Below are positions 43,935 through 52,985 of a stretch of DNA of 64,000 nt, piece after piece. The notes beneath the pieces are model-generated. The model had not been told where the DNA came from, did no database searches, and saw only the letters and a program-made list of their open reading frames with translations. This stretch comes from Micromonospora noduli. GTDB taxonomy: Bacteria > Actinomycetota > Actinomycetes > Mycobacteriales > Micromonosporaceae. The translations under genes were made by a program, and so were the position numbers. The DNA is taken from the NCBI RefSeq assembly GCF_003264365.1, contig NZ_PYAK01000021.1:1-64000 (forward strand). Direction: 5' to 3'. Every line of letters starts with the position of its first letter. Within the stretch, counting starts at the first letter, position 1.

Positions 43935-44015
43935 CATGATCGACTCGGTTTCCTGGAAGGCGCGGTGTTGGCGCCTGAAGGATGGCGCGGTTTCCAGGAA
44001 CCCGAGTTGATCCTG
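43935..44015. repeat. Long imperfect palindrome (REP-like element)
   Basis: Arms 43935-43958 and 43992-44015 match at 21 of 24 positions, with the core gatcgactcggtttcctgg. A half copy of the same core (gaacccgagtcgatca) is found near 45648-45663. Between the subtilase and the DUF559 gene. Confidence 0.65.
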
Positions 44016-44016
44016 G

Positions 44017-45420
44017 TCATCTGGACGATCCCTGTCGCCAGCCGCGGCTGACCAGCGCGTCGCGCACCTCTCGGAGCACCGACGGGAACTCGCCGTGCAG
44101 CCGGCGGCTGGTCACGTGCAGGACCAGCCAACCCGCGGCGACCAGTTGATTCAGCCGACGGCGGTCGCGGTGTAGCTGCTCCACGTCGGAGTGCCACTTC
44201 CCGTCGTACTCCACCGTTACCCGATATTGCGGCCAGGCCAGATCGGGGTGCAGAACAATGCCGCTGGGCAGGCGTACCGGATGTTGAACCGCTGGGCGCG
44301 GCAGCCCACTCAGCACCAACCGCACGCGTAGTTGTGACTCCGGCGGAGACTCGGCTCCGCCGTCGGCCAGGTCGAACACCCAGCGTGCTCGTCGCGCACC
44401 CGGCCGGTCAGCATTGCGAGCAGCCATGGCGGCCAGGGTCTCGCGACCGACCAGCCCCTGCCCGAGCAGCGAATCGACGATGGTGACCGCCCGCACCGGG
44501 TCGAGCCACACAGCCGTCTCCCAGGCGGCCCGCCCGGGATCGGATCGGGGAATTGGGAGGTCTTGTCCCCTGGGCCTGGGCGGGCTGGCCGCCGCCCACC
44601 CATCGCCTCGACCAGCCACCACCATGCTCCCTGCTCCGACGGACACCGCGGCCGGACGGGACAGGCGCCGTGCTGGGCGTTGTGACATTCCGCCGGTAGG
44701 TGGGCGGCCCACCCCCGTAGGTCGCGCTGGATCACGTGGACTTCCAACGCTCGGCGGTCGTCCCGCGTCCGGCATTCGTCCTGCGTCGGGCGGTCGTCCT
44801 GCGTCGGGCGGTCGTCCTGCGTCAGGCGGTCGTCCTGCGTCAGGCATTCGTCCTGCACCTGGGGGTCGGCCTGCGTCCGGCGGTCGTCCTGCACCTGGGG
44901 GTCGGCCTGCGTCTGGGGGTCGTCCTGCGTCTGGGGGTCGTCCTGCGTCCGGCGGTCGGATTGCGGCTGACCGATGTCCTGGCGTCGGCGGACGGCTCGC
45001 GTCCGGTGGCTGGCCTGATGGTCGTCGTGCGGATGGCGCGGCCAGCTCGACGGTCTCGCTCGCCGTGAGCGGGGTGATGGCGTTGACGTGCACGCGGAGG
45101 CCGCGCTGTGGGCCTATCCGCAGCGGTCGGGGCACGAGGACGTGCACATCGTCGGTAAAGCTCGCGGCGTGTTGGACGCCGTGCAGGTAGGCGGCCGACG
45201 GGCCGCCGACCACCACGCCGGGCGGTAGCCGCAGGAGGGCGGCGCGACACGCGAGGGCGTGATCACGGTCCAGCCGCGAGTCGGCGTAGATGTCGTGGCG
45301 CAACCGCACCCAGGCAGAGTTGCGCAGCTGATGTTCGGTGAGCAGGCCGTCCCGGACAGCGTCGGAGCCGCGGAAGATCTGCCAGGCCAGGGCATCGGGG
45401 CGATGCGGACGTGGGGGCAT
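44017..45420 (-). CDS. DUF559 / AbiEi-like protein with repeat insertion
   Basis: A 467-residue protein. Residues 1-125 resemble AbiEi-type antitoxin/winged-helix N-termini (FRGSDAVRDGLLTEHQLRNSAWVRLRHDIYADSRL...). The C-terminus is a Vsr/DUF559 endonuclease-like domain (LPSGIVLHPDLAWPQYRVTVEYDGKWHSD, RRRLNQLVAAGWLVLHVT). Relatives are about 300 residues; here about 155 extra residues are inserted in frame, of which roughly 72 are twelve copies of a GRPPDA hexapeptide (18-nt minisatellite, 44752-44968). The ATG at 45420 precedes the family start. Whether it is a nuclease, an abortive-infection component or a regulator is not settled. Confidence 0.75.
   Translation of the reverse strand: MPPRPHRPDALAWQIFRGSDAVRDGLLTEHQLRNSAWVRLRHDIYADSRLDRDHALACRAALLRLPPGVVVGGPSAAYLHGVQHAASFTDDVHVLVPRPLRIGPQRGLRVHVNAITPLTASETVELAAPSARRPSGQPPDASRPPTPGHRSAAIRPPDAGRPPDAGRPPDAGRPPGAGRPPDAGRPPGAGRMPDAGRPPDAGRPPDAGRPPDAGRMPDAGRPPSVGSPRDPARPTGVGRPPTGGMSQRPARRLSRPAAVSVGAGSMVVAGRGDGWAAASPPRPRGQDLPIPRSDPGRAAWETAVWLDPVRAVTIVDSLLGQGLVGRETLAAMAARNADRPGARRARWVFDLADGGAESPPESQLRVRLVLSGLPRPAVQHPVRLPSGIVLHPDLAWPQYRVTVEYDGKWHSDVEQLHRDRRRLNQLVAAGWLVLHVTSRRLHGEFPSVLREVRDALVSRGWRQGSSR
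44752..44968. repeat. 18-nt minisatellite inside the DUF559 gene
   Basis: About twelve head-to-tail 18-nt units (minus strand GRPPDA, with GRPPGA and GRMPDA variants). The array keeps the reading frame, so copy-number change would alter linker length without disrupting the gene. Confidence 0.85.
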
Positions 45421-45725
45421 GCCGAGCAGCCTGCCGACCACGGACTGTCCACCGAAACCCCTGTGGACAACTCGGCCCGCGCATGCCGCCGGACCTGTGG
45501 ACAACCACGAATCCGCCTGCCGATCGTGCTATGGCAGTGGTCAGAACGACCGACCAATCAGGCATCGGAGCCGTCGACGGGCGGTGATCCACTCGCGTTT
45601 CTGAAAGTCGGGCGATCACCGGCTTCGGGACACCGCGACTTCCATGAACCCGAGTCGATCAAGCCGCGGGGGCAGGGCGGGGTGGCGCGGCGGGGGGACG
45701 GTGAGGTGGGGTGCGGCGGTCGGGG
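45421..45725. other. Intergenic stretch with two DnaA-box-like sites
   Basis: 305 nt without a gene, upstream of the DUF559 gene. TGTGGACAA occurs at 45462-45470 and 45496-45504, each the exact complement of the Streptomyces DnaA-box consensus TTGTCCACA, and a near match (ctgtccacc) at 45445-45453. A half REP-like copy lies near 45648. Not an origin by itself: no dnaA/dnaN genes or box cluster. Confidence 0.5.
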
Positions 45726-46652
45726 TCAGCTGAGGGCGGTGGTGATGGCTCGGGCGGCGGCCAGCACCTCGGGGCCGATCGTGTCGACGTCCAGCGGGGC
45801 GAGCGCGACCACGCCGACGCTGGCCTCCAGGCCGGGTACGCCGAGCACCGGTGCGGCCACCCCGTACGCCCCGGCCTGCAACTCCCCGCTGCTACTCACC
45901 GGCTCGGCCACCCCGGCGCGACCGGCCAGGATCGCCCGGCCGGCCGCTCCCAGGTCCAGTGGATGCCGTGCCCCGGCCCGGTACGCGACGTGGAACGACG
46001 TCCAGCTCGGCTCGACCACGGCCAGGGCGACGCCCTCGCCACCTTCGACGACGGTCAGGTGCGCGGTCGCGCCGGCCTGCTCGGCGAGGCGGCGTAGCGC
46101 GGGCAGCGCACCCTCGGCGAGCAGCGGCTGGGCCCGTCGGGCCAGGTGCAGCAACCCGGCACCGAGGCGCAGCCGACCGTCTCCGTCGCGGCGCAGCATG
46201 CCGTGCCCGGTCAGCGCACTGACCAGTCGGTAAACGGCGGCCCGGCCGATGCCGAGTCGATTCGCGGCCTCGGTGACGGTGAGACCGCCAGAGGCGTCGG
46301 CGACCAGGTGCAGCAGCCGCAACCCCCGGTCGAGCGTCTGCGACGTCTCCCCGCCCCGCCCCGCAACCGCGTCGGCCCGCCCCGCGCCAGCATCGGCCCG
46401 CCCGAGGGTCGCGTCGGTCGAGCGGGAGGACTGTCCGGAGGCCGCGTCGGCTGAGCGGGCGGCCTGCCCGGAGGCCGCGTCGGCTGAGCCGGAGGCCCGC
46501 CCGAAGGGCACGTCGGCCCGACCTCCACCTGCGCCGGACGATCCGAAGGTTGCGTCCGTCGGCCCGGAAGCCCGCTCGAAGGCCGGGTCGGCGGGGGCGG
46601 TGGGGTTGGCTGGCGGGTCACCGGAGCCACCGGAGCGTGCGGTCGCATCCAC
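45726..46652 (-). CDS. IclR-family regulator with long repetitive N-terminus
   Basis: A 308-residue regulator. The winged HTH (SQTLDRGLRLLHLVADASGGLTVTEAANRLGIGRAAVYRLVSAL) begins only at about residue 105, and the effector domain follows (ATAHLTVVEGGEGVALAVVEPSW, LGAAGRAIL). The first 105 residues are low-complexity with 11-residue near-repeats (GRASGSADAAS, GQAARSADAAS, GQSSRSTDATL) and no known domain. GTG at 46652 chosen, ATG at 46676 is the alternative; no shorter in-frame start exists close to the HTH. Divergent from cysS (63-nt gap). Target unknown. Confidence 0.82.
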   Translation of the reverse strand: MDATARSGGSGDPPANPTAPADPAFERASGPTDATFGSSGAGGGRADVPFGRASGSADAASGQAARSADAASGQSSRSTDATLGRADAGAGRADAVAGRGGETSQTLDRGLRLLHLVADASGGLTVTEAANRLGIGRAAVYRLVSALTGHGMLRRDGDGRLRLGAGLLHLARRAQPLLAEGALPALRRLAEQAGATAHLTVVEGGEGVALAVVEPSWTSFHVAYRAGARHPLDLGAAGRAILAGRAGVAEPVSSSGELQAGAYGVAAPVLGVPGLEASVGVVALAPLDVDTIGPEVLAAARAITTALS

Positions 46653-46715
46653 GCCTGGCAGCGTACGACCCGGCACCGGCGGACCCGGACAGGCACGGAC
46701 AGCTACCCTTGTACG

Positions 46716-48131
46716 GTGACGCTACGCCTGTATGACACCGCCACCCGATCGGTGCGGGACTTCGTCCCGCGGGAAGCCGGCAAGGTGGGGGTCTACCTGT
46801 GTGGTCTCACCCTCCAGGCGCCGCCGCACATCGGTCACCTTCGCTCCGGCGTCAACTATGACGTCCTGCGTCGTTGGCTGTTGGCCGCCGGCTACGAGGT
46901 CACCTTCGTTCGCAATCTGACCGACATCGACGACAAGATCCTGGTCAAGGCGGGCGAGCAGGGCCGACCGTTCTGGTCGATCGCGTACGCCAACGAGCTG
47001 CTGCTCGCCGAGTCGTACCGGTCGTTGAACGTGCTGGCGCCCACCTACGAGCCGCGCGCCACCGGGCACATCCCCGAGATGCATGAGCTGATCACGAAGT
47101 TGATCGCCGACGGGCACGCGTACCCGGCGAGTGACGGCTCCGGCGACGTCTACTTCGACGTGGCGTCCTGGCCGGCGTACGGGTCGCTGTCGGGTCAGTC
47201 TCCGGACGCCATGCAGTCGGCCGGGGACGCCCCGGATCGGGGCAAGCGGGATCCGCGCGACTTCGCGCTGTGGAAGGGCGCCAAACCGGACGAGCCGGCG
47301 GACGCCTACTGGCCCTCGCCGTGGGGGCTGGGCCGTCCCGGCTGGCACATCGAGTGCTCGGCGATGTGCTGGCGCTATCTCGGCCCGGAGTTCGACATTC
47401 ACGGCGGTGGCCTGGATCTGACGTTCCCGCACCACGAGAACGAGATCGCCCAGTCCCAGGCGGCCGGGTTGCCGTTCGCCCGCTACTGGGTGCACCACGG
47501 GCTGCTCAGCATCGGCGGGGCCAAGATGGGCAAGTCCGCGGGCAACGCGCTGGGCCTGGCGTACGTGGACTCGCTCGGGGTGCGGCCGGTGGAGCTGCGC
47601 TACTACTACGCCGCCGCGCACTACCGTTCGGTGATCGACTACTCGGAGGATTCGCTGCGCGACGCGGCCACCGCGTACCGGCGGATCGAGGGTTTCGTGC
47701 AGCGGGCCGCCGAGCGGGTCGGTGCCGGGCAGCTCGGTGAGCTGCCCGCCGGCTTCGTCGCCGCGATGGACGACGACCTCAACACGTCCGCCGCGCTGGC
47801 CGTGCTACAACAGCACATTCGGGACGGCAACACCGCGCTGAGCGTCGGCGACGATGTGACCGTCCGCACCACGCTGGCCGTGGTGCGGGCAATGCTGGAT
47901 ATTCTCGGGATCGACCCCCTCGACCCGGCCTGGACCGGTGGCGGCCGATCGGACGATCTTCGTGCCGTGGTGGACTCCCTGATCGCGCTGGCCCTGGAGC
48001 AGCGTGCGCAGGCGCGGGGCCGCAAGGACTGGGCTGCCGCGGACGCCGTGCGCGACCAGCTCAAGCTGGCCGGCGTGGTGGTCGAGGACACCCCCCAGGG
48101 CCCCCGTTGGACTATTGGAGAGCAGGACTGA
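46716..48131 (+). CDS. cysS: Cysteinyl-tRNA synthetase
   Basis: Charges tRNA-Cys. The 471-residue class I synthetase has the zinc-site Cys29 (YLCGLT), HIGH at 38-41 (PHIGHLRSG), the GWHIECSAM zinc region, GGGLDLTFPHHENEIAQS and the KMSKS equivalent KMGKS near residue 270. The MshC paralogue of mycothiol synthesis is similar but shorter (about 410) and lacks the full anticodon domain, so CysS is favoured. The GTG start lies 6 nt after TACCCT (46704-46709), suggesting a leaderless mRNA. Stop overlaps rlmB start. Confidence 0.94.
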   Translation: MTLRLYDTATRSVRDFVPREAGKVGVYLCGLTLQAPPHIGHLRSGVNYDVLRRWLLAAGYEVTFVRNLTDIDDKILVKAGEQGRPFWSIAYANELLLAESYRSLNVLAPTYEPRATGHIPEMHELITKLIADGHAYPASDGSGDVYFDVASWPAYGSLSGQSPDAMQSAGDAPDRGKRDPRDFALWKGAKPDEPADAYWPSPWGLGRPGWHIECSAMCWRYLGPEFDIHGGGLDLTFPHHENEIAQSQAAGLPFARYWVHHGLLSIGGAKMGKSAGNALGLAYVDSLGVRPVELRYYYAAAHYRSVIDYSEDSLRDAATAYRRIEGFVQRAAERVGAGQLGELPAGFVAAMDDDLNTSAALAVLQQHIRDGNTALSVGDDVTVRTTLAVVRAMLDILGIDPLDPAWTGGGRSDDLRAVVDSLIALALEQRAQARGRKDWAAADAVRDQLKLAGVVVEDTPQGPRWTIGEQD

Positions 48132-49264
48132 TGGCCGGCAACTCGCAGCGCCGTGGCCGGCGACTGACGTCGAAGGCAGGCGCCCCCAAGGGCACCGGCG
48201 GCAAGAACAAGGACTCGTTGGCCGGGCGGGGTCGCACCCTGCCCGCGGACGAGCGGCCGTGGCACAAGGGCTACTCGGGCACCGAGAAGCTGCCCCAGCG
48301 CACCGCCTGGAAGCAGGACAAGGAGCGCCGCGCGGCGGCCGAGGAGGGGCGCGCCCCCAAGATCGGCCAGCCCGGCAGCAAGGACACCACCTGGGGTCGG
48401 GGTGGCGGTCGGGGCGTACCGGTCGGCCGGGGTGCTGCCACCGGCGGGCGGGGCGGCAAGCCCACCGGGCGGTCCGGCCCCCGGGTCACGCCGGGGCGCA
48501 AGTCCAACCCGTCCAAGGACACCCCGGAGCTGTTGGTCGGGCGTAACCCGGTGCTGGAGGCGCTGCGCGCCAACGTGCCGGCGACGGCGCTCTACACGGC
48601 CCAGGGCATCGACATGGACGACCGGATCAACGAGATCATCCGGACCGCCGCTGACCGGGGCATCGCCAACCTGGAGATCAGCCGCGCCGAGTTGGACCGG
48701 ATGACCGGCGGGGTGCTGCACCAGGGCGTCGGCTTGCAGGTGCCGCCCTTCGCGTACCAGCCGTTCGAGGACATGGTCGCCGCTGCCCTGGAGCAGCAGG
48801 CCCCGCTGCTGGTCGCGCTGGACGGTGTCACCGACCCGCGCAACCTGGGCGCCGTGATCCGGTCGGCTGCCGCGTTCGGCGCGCAGGGTGTTTTCGTACC
48901 CGAGCGTCGTGCCGCCGGGATCACCGCGACCGCCTGGCGGACCAGTGCCGGCGCGGCCGCGCGGGTGCCGGTGGCGCAGGTGACCAACCTGACCCGGTCG
49001 CTGAAGGCGTGCCGCGACGCCGGCTTCATGGTCGTCGGCCTGGATGCCGACGGCGACACCGACCTCTACAACCTGGAGGCCGCGGTCGGTCCGCTGGTGG
49101 TGGTGGTCGGTTCCGAGGGGCGCGGTCTTTCCCGCCTGGTCGGGGAGACCTGCGACCTGACCGTCAGCATCCCGATGATCTCCGAGGTCGAGTCGCTCAA
49201 CGCCAGCGTGGCGGCGGCGGTCGCCCTGGCCGAGGTCGCCCGCCGGCGCTCCGTCGAGCAGTAG
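48131..49264 (+). CDS. rlmB: 23S rRNA (guanosine-2'-O-)-methyltransferase RlmB (TrmH/SpoU family)
   Basis: A 377-residue SpoU methyltransferase. The first 130 residues are a basic Gly/Lys/Arg-rich tail (RNA contact). Then come the substrate domain (LLVGRNPVLEALRANVPATALY) and the knotted catalytic domain with motif 1 ALDGVTDPRNLGAVIRSAAAFG, motif 2 VVVVGSEGRGLSRL and motif 3 IPMISEVESLNASVAAAVAL. The ATG overlaps the cysS stop (TGATG), an arrangement conserved in actinobacteria. A terminator follows. Confidence 0.94.
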   Translation: MAGNSQRRGRRLTSKAGAPKGTGGKNKDSLAGRGRTLPADERPWHKGYSGTEKLPQRTAWKQDKERRAAAEEGRAPKIGQPGSKDTTWGRGGGRGVPVGRGAATGGRGGKPTGRSGPRVTPGRKSNPSKDTPELLVGRNPVLEALRANVPATALYTAQGIDMDDRINEIIRTAADRGIANLEISRAELDRMTGGVLHQGVGLQVPPFAYQPFEDMVAAALEQQAPLLVALDGVTDPRNLGAVIRSAAAFGAQGVFVPERRAAGITATAWRTSAGAAARVPVAQVTNLTRSLKACRDAGFMVVGLDADGDTDLYNLEAAVGPLVVVVGSEGRGLSRLVGETCDLTVSIPMISEVESLNASVAAAVALAEVARRRSVEQ

Positions 49265-49279
49265 CGCACGTCGAACGAC

Positions 49280-49310
49280 GGCCCCCTCCCGCCGAGCGCG
49301 GGAGGGGGCC
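49280..49310 (+). terminator. Terminator after rlmB
   Basis: Perfect 13-bp stem (GGCCCCCTCCCGC at 49280-49292, complement 49298-49310), 5-nt loop, then ttcgtgt. Confidence 0.9.
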
Positions 49311-49356
49311 TTCGTGTCAGCTCTGACAGGTCAAGAGCCGCTTCGGGTACGGCGAA

Positions 49357-49384
49357 GGGGCGGCCCGCCGAAGCGGACCGCCCC
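49357..49384 (-). terminator. Terminator after msiK
   Basis: On the minus strand: ggggcggtccgc pairs with gcgggccgcccc (49373-49384 with 49357-49368) around a ttcg tetraloop, with one G-T pair. Ends the ABC ATPase transcript, back to back with the rlmB terminator. Confidence 0.85.
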
Positions 49385-49402
49385 TGTCGGTACGGCGTTA
49401 CG

Positions 49403-50494
<1,092 letters not shown>

Positions 50495-50549
50495 GGTGAA
50501 GCGCTTCCTTTCACCGGCAGGAACGTGCCGGACGATCCGAGTGAAGGAG

Positions 50550-50573
50550 CAACCGGCACGTGTCCGTGCCGGT
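50550..50573 (-). promoter_or_regulatory. Hairpin in msiK 5' region
   Basis: AACCGGCACG (50550-50559) and CGTGCCGGTT (50564-50573) form a perfect 10-bp stem with a 4-nt loop, 56 nt upstream of the msiK start. It may be a leader RNA hairpin or a second operator. Confidence 0.5.
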
Positions 50574-50630
50574 TCAGCGGACGGCGGCGCGGTCGCGGGG
50601 GCGCCCGGTCGTCGTCCGTGTCAGTGAACC

Positions 50631-50644
50631 GTAAACGCGTTTAC
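50631..50644 (-). promoter_or_regulatory. LacI-type palindromic operator upstream of msiK
   Basis: GTAAACGCGTTTAC is a perfect 14-bp palindrome with the central CG of LacI/GalR-family operators, in a 341-nt gap (50495-50835) that otherwise holds only the hairpin at 50550 and the tRNA promoter. Nearer the gene, aagcgctt at 50500-50507 is another 8-bp palindrome overlapping the ribosome region. Control by a sugar repressor is a reasonable inference. Confidence 0.65.
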
Positions 50645-50835
50645 CCGTGCTGCCAAGGTGGGGGGCCGCCCTGCCCACCAGGCGGGCTACGCATTCCGGT
50701 CACTCGGGCACGGGCAGACATCAATCGACGCCGTGGGAAACGAGTCTGCGTCGGGTTGTTGACGATTCCCGTTCTCGGGAGGCCACGCGATCGGGATTAC
50801 CGGACGTCAGTCGCTATGCTGACCTCGACGCACGC

Positions 50836-50912
50836 GCCCCTGTAGCTCAGCTGGCCAGAGCACTCGCCTTGTAAGCGAGATGTCGCCGGTTCGATCCCGG
50901 CCGGGGGCTCCA
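50836..50912 (+). tRNA. tRNA-Thr (anticodon UGU)
   Basis: A complete 77-nt cloverleaf with encoded CCA: acceptor gcccctg pairs with cgggggc, D arm agctcagctggccagagc, anticodon stem ctcgc/gcgag with loop cttgtaa (anticodon TGT, threonine), T arm gccggttcgatcccggc. A TATGCT box at 50815-50820 is a plausible -10. Confidence 0.93.
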
Positions 50913-51041
50913 ATTACATCAGACCTTTCCGAACGGCACTGCTGTCCCTGTCGGTCCGGCCCGAGCGGCATCCGGGCGTCGACCAAGTTCGCTATCGTGC
51001 CTCCGTCCCGCCATCAGGCGGTGGTCCACGGGGGAGTCACA

Positions 51042-51821
51042 ATGAAACAGAGCACCACTCTGCTCGTGCTGGGCTTGACCGGCGGCCTGTTCGTTGCTGC
51101 CGGCTGCACTCCGACGACTGAGCCCACGCGCGCCGACAAGCTGGTCCAGGCCACCGCCACGGCCACTGCCGTGCCGTCTCCGACGCCCAACGTCCGCAGC
51201 GAATTGGTCGTGGCATTGCAGCGGTCGCAGGGGGCTGCCCACCGGTACGCAGTGCGCGGCAACCTGCCCGAAGGGCAGAACGTCAACGGCACGGGTGCCT
51301 TCGATCCGAAGAAGCGCCGTTTCCAGACCACGATCTCGGTCACCGGAGGGAAGTATCCGTCGGCGGGGAGCCGGATCGTGATTGGCAACGACAGTTACGT
51401 GCGGCCGTCCGACGACAAGGACTGGGTGCACGTCGATCTGAAGCGAGTGAAGCGCGACGATCCCTTCCTGCGCTTCGACTGGGTCGACCCGACCGGCCTG
51501 AAGGCGTTCACCTCGTCGATCGCCTCGGTGGACCGCGTCGACCCGCATACCTACACCGGCCGTTTCGACCCCACCGGCAAGGACGCCACGTCGTTCCTCC
51601 CGGTGGGCGCACCGAGCATCGTCTCGATCGGCATAGGCCTGTCGCCGTTCACGATCACGACCGACGACCAGGGTTGGGTGACCTCGATCAAGGTGGAGCT
51701 GAGCCCCAGCGATGGCCGGAAGCTGACGCTGACCACCACCATGAAAGATCATGGGAAGTCCTTGAAGATCAACGCGCCGGCACGCGCTGGTGAGGCCGCC
51801 GACTTCTACTACCGCAAGTAA
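51042..51821 (+). CDS. Lipoprotein, LppX/LprG-like
   Basis: A 259-residue lipoprotein: signal peptide with lipobox VAAGC (Cys22), a Thr/Ala/Pro linker, then a domain of about 200 residues (VALQRSQGAAHRYAVRGNL, FDPKKRRFQTTISV, GNDSYVRPSDDKDWVHVDL, ... GWVTSIKVELSPSDGRKLTLTTTMKDHG). This strand order and the test-for-variance pattern recall the LolA/LppX_LprAFG fold that carries lipids. The lipid-carrier role is an inference. ATG with gggggag upstream. Confidence 0.75.
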   Translation: MKQSTTLLVLGLTGGLFVAAGCTPTTEPTRADKLVQATATATAVPSPTPNVRSELVVALQRSQGAAHRYAVRGNLPEGQNVNGTGAFDPKKRRFQTTISVTGGKYPSAGSRIVIGNDSYVRPSDDKDWVHVDLKRVKRDDPFLRFDWVDPTGLKAFTSSIASVDRVDPHTYTGRFDPTGKDATSFLPVGAPSIVSIGIGLSPFTITTDDQGWVTSIKVELSPSDGRKLTLTTTMKDHGKSLKINAPARAGEAADFYYRK

Positions 51822-52118
51822 CAGTTCAGCCGCACCGGGCCGGTGTCACTCCGGGCGCACGGTGTCCCACAGGTGTGGTTGGCAGTAGTGGTTGCGAGCA
51901 CCAGCCGCCAGCACCGCCCGCAGCGGGACGAGGTGCGGGGTACCCGCGAATCATCGGGGATCGGAGACAATCGTGCGGACCCCGGTCGCCCCGGTCGGGC
52001 CCGCGAGGGGCACTGCCACCGCGGATGCCCCGAGTTGAGTGGCGCGCCCACCCGACCGGACGACGGAGCGCCCGGCGCTAACCTGGGGCCGGAGCAGCGC
52101 GGAGCGGGACGGGGGCAG

Positions 52119-52520
52119 ATGAGTCGGGCGGTGGAGGAGTCGAACCGGGCGATGCTGCGCGCCCGGGACGCGATGGACCGGGCGTACGCCGAGCCTCTGG
52201 ACATTCCCGCGTTGGCCCGGATCGCGCACGTCTCGCAGGCGCACTTCATCCGTACCTTCCGGGCAACCTTCGGTGAGACCCCGCACCGCTACCTGCAACG
52301 CCGCCGGGTGGAGCGGGCGATGTCGTTGCTGGTGGAGACCGAGCGGGACGTGACGGACATCTGCTACGCCGTCGGCTTCGGCAGCCTGGGCACGTTCAGT
52401 CGGACGTTCCGGCAGATCGTCGGGGAGTCCCCCTCGGATTTCCGGCGTCAACGCGTCGCGCCGGCCAACGTGCCGTCGTGCTTCACCAAAGCCTGGACCC
52501 GACCCAGCAGTTTTGGATAA
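52119..52520 (+). CDS. AraC-family DNA-binding protein (HTH only)
   Basis: A 133-residue protein consisting of the double helix-turn-helix of AraC/XylS regulators: LDIPALARIAHVSQAHFIRTFRATFGETPHRYL and VTDICYAVGFGSLGTFSRTFRQIVGESPSDFRR. There is no effector domain, as in MarA/SoxS-type members. Directly upstream of a VOC-family gene (35-nt gap), a recurrent pair in actinobacteria. ATG after gacggggg. The 297-nt gap before it (51822-52118) shows no gene or strong signal. Confidence 0.88.
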   Translation: MSRAVEESNRAMLRARDAMDRAYAEPLDIPALARIAHVSQAHFIRTFRATFGETPHRYLQRRRVERAMSLLVETERDVTDICYAVGFGSLGTFSRTFRQIVGESPSDFRRQRVAPANVPSCFTKAWTRPSSFG

Positions 52521-52555
52521 GCCGCAGGTCACGGTCTACCTCTAGCGTCATGGGC

Positions 52556-52975
52556 ATGACGATGAACGCGATCAGCCGCTCCCAGATCTACGTCCTCGAC
52601 CAGGACGCCGCGCTTGACTTCTACGTCAACAAGCTCGGCATGGAGGTCAACACCGACCAGGACCTCGGCTTCATGCGGTGGCTCACTGTCAACCTGCCCG
52701 GCGACCCGGAGCGCGAGATCCTGTTGGAGAAGCCGGGCCCGCCCGCGCTGGACCCGGCCACCGCCGAGCAGGTCCGTGAGCTGCTCACCAAGGGCGCCCT
52801 CGGCGGGTACCTCTTCATGACCACTGACGACGCCCGCAAGACGCACGAGGATCTTGTGGCGAAGGGCGTCGAGATCACCGACGAGCCGACCGAGCGCCCG
52901 TACGGGATCGACTTCGGCATCCGGGACCCGTTCGGCAACCGGATCCGCATCGGCCAGATGTTCCCGCGGGCGTAG
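52556..52975 (+). CDS. VOC (glyoxalase/bleomycin-resistance) family protein
   Basis: A 139-residue vicinal-oxygen-chelate protein: MTMNAISRSQIYVLDQDAAL DFYVNKLGMEV, then MRWLTVNLPGDPEREILLEKPG, GGYLFMTTDDARKTHEDLVAKGV and the end YGIDFGIRDPFGNRIRIGQ. Substrate unknown; metal-binding or antibiotic-binding are both possible. The ATG at 52556 is 7 nt after TAGCGT (52543-52548); an ATG at 52550 is too close to that box. Probably regulated by the AraC protein upstream. Confidence 0.85.
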   Translation: MTMNAISRSQIYVLDQDAALDFYVNKLGMEVNTDQDLGFMRWLTVNLPGDPEREILLEKPGPPALDPATAEQVRELLTKGALGGYLFMTTDDARKTHEDLVAKGVEITDEPTERPYGIDFGIRDPFGNRIRIGQMFPRA

Positions 52976-52985
52976 GGGGCGGGCG

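Noticed and set aside
42078..43937. 619-codon open frame on the minus strand
   Set aside because: It is the antisense shadow of the subtilase gene, whose signal peptide, catalytic triad and terminator are unambiguous. The minus frame has Val/Gly/Arg-rich composition without domains.
44752..44968. Possible CRISPR array
   Set aside because: The units are 18 nt with no unique spacers and stay in the reading frame of the DUF559 gene. The arrays at 37.5 and 41.9 kb are likewise gapless. No cas genes are present.
45421..45725. Chromosomal origin of replication
   Set aside because: Only two to three DnaA-box-like sites occur, with no dnaA, dnaN or gyrB nearby and no box cluster.
46716..48131. MshC (mycothiol ligase) instead of CysS
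   Set aside because: The length of 471 residues, the full C-terminal anticodon-binding region and the coupled rlmB neighbour fit CysS. MshC is shorter, though the two are paralogues.
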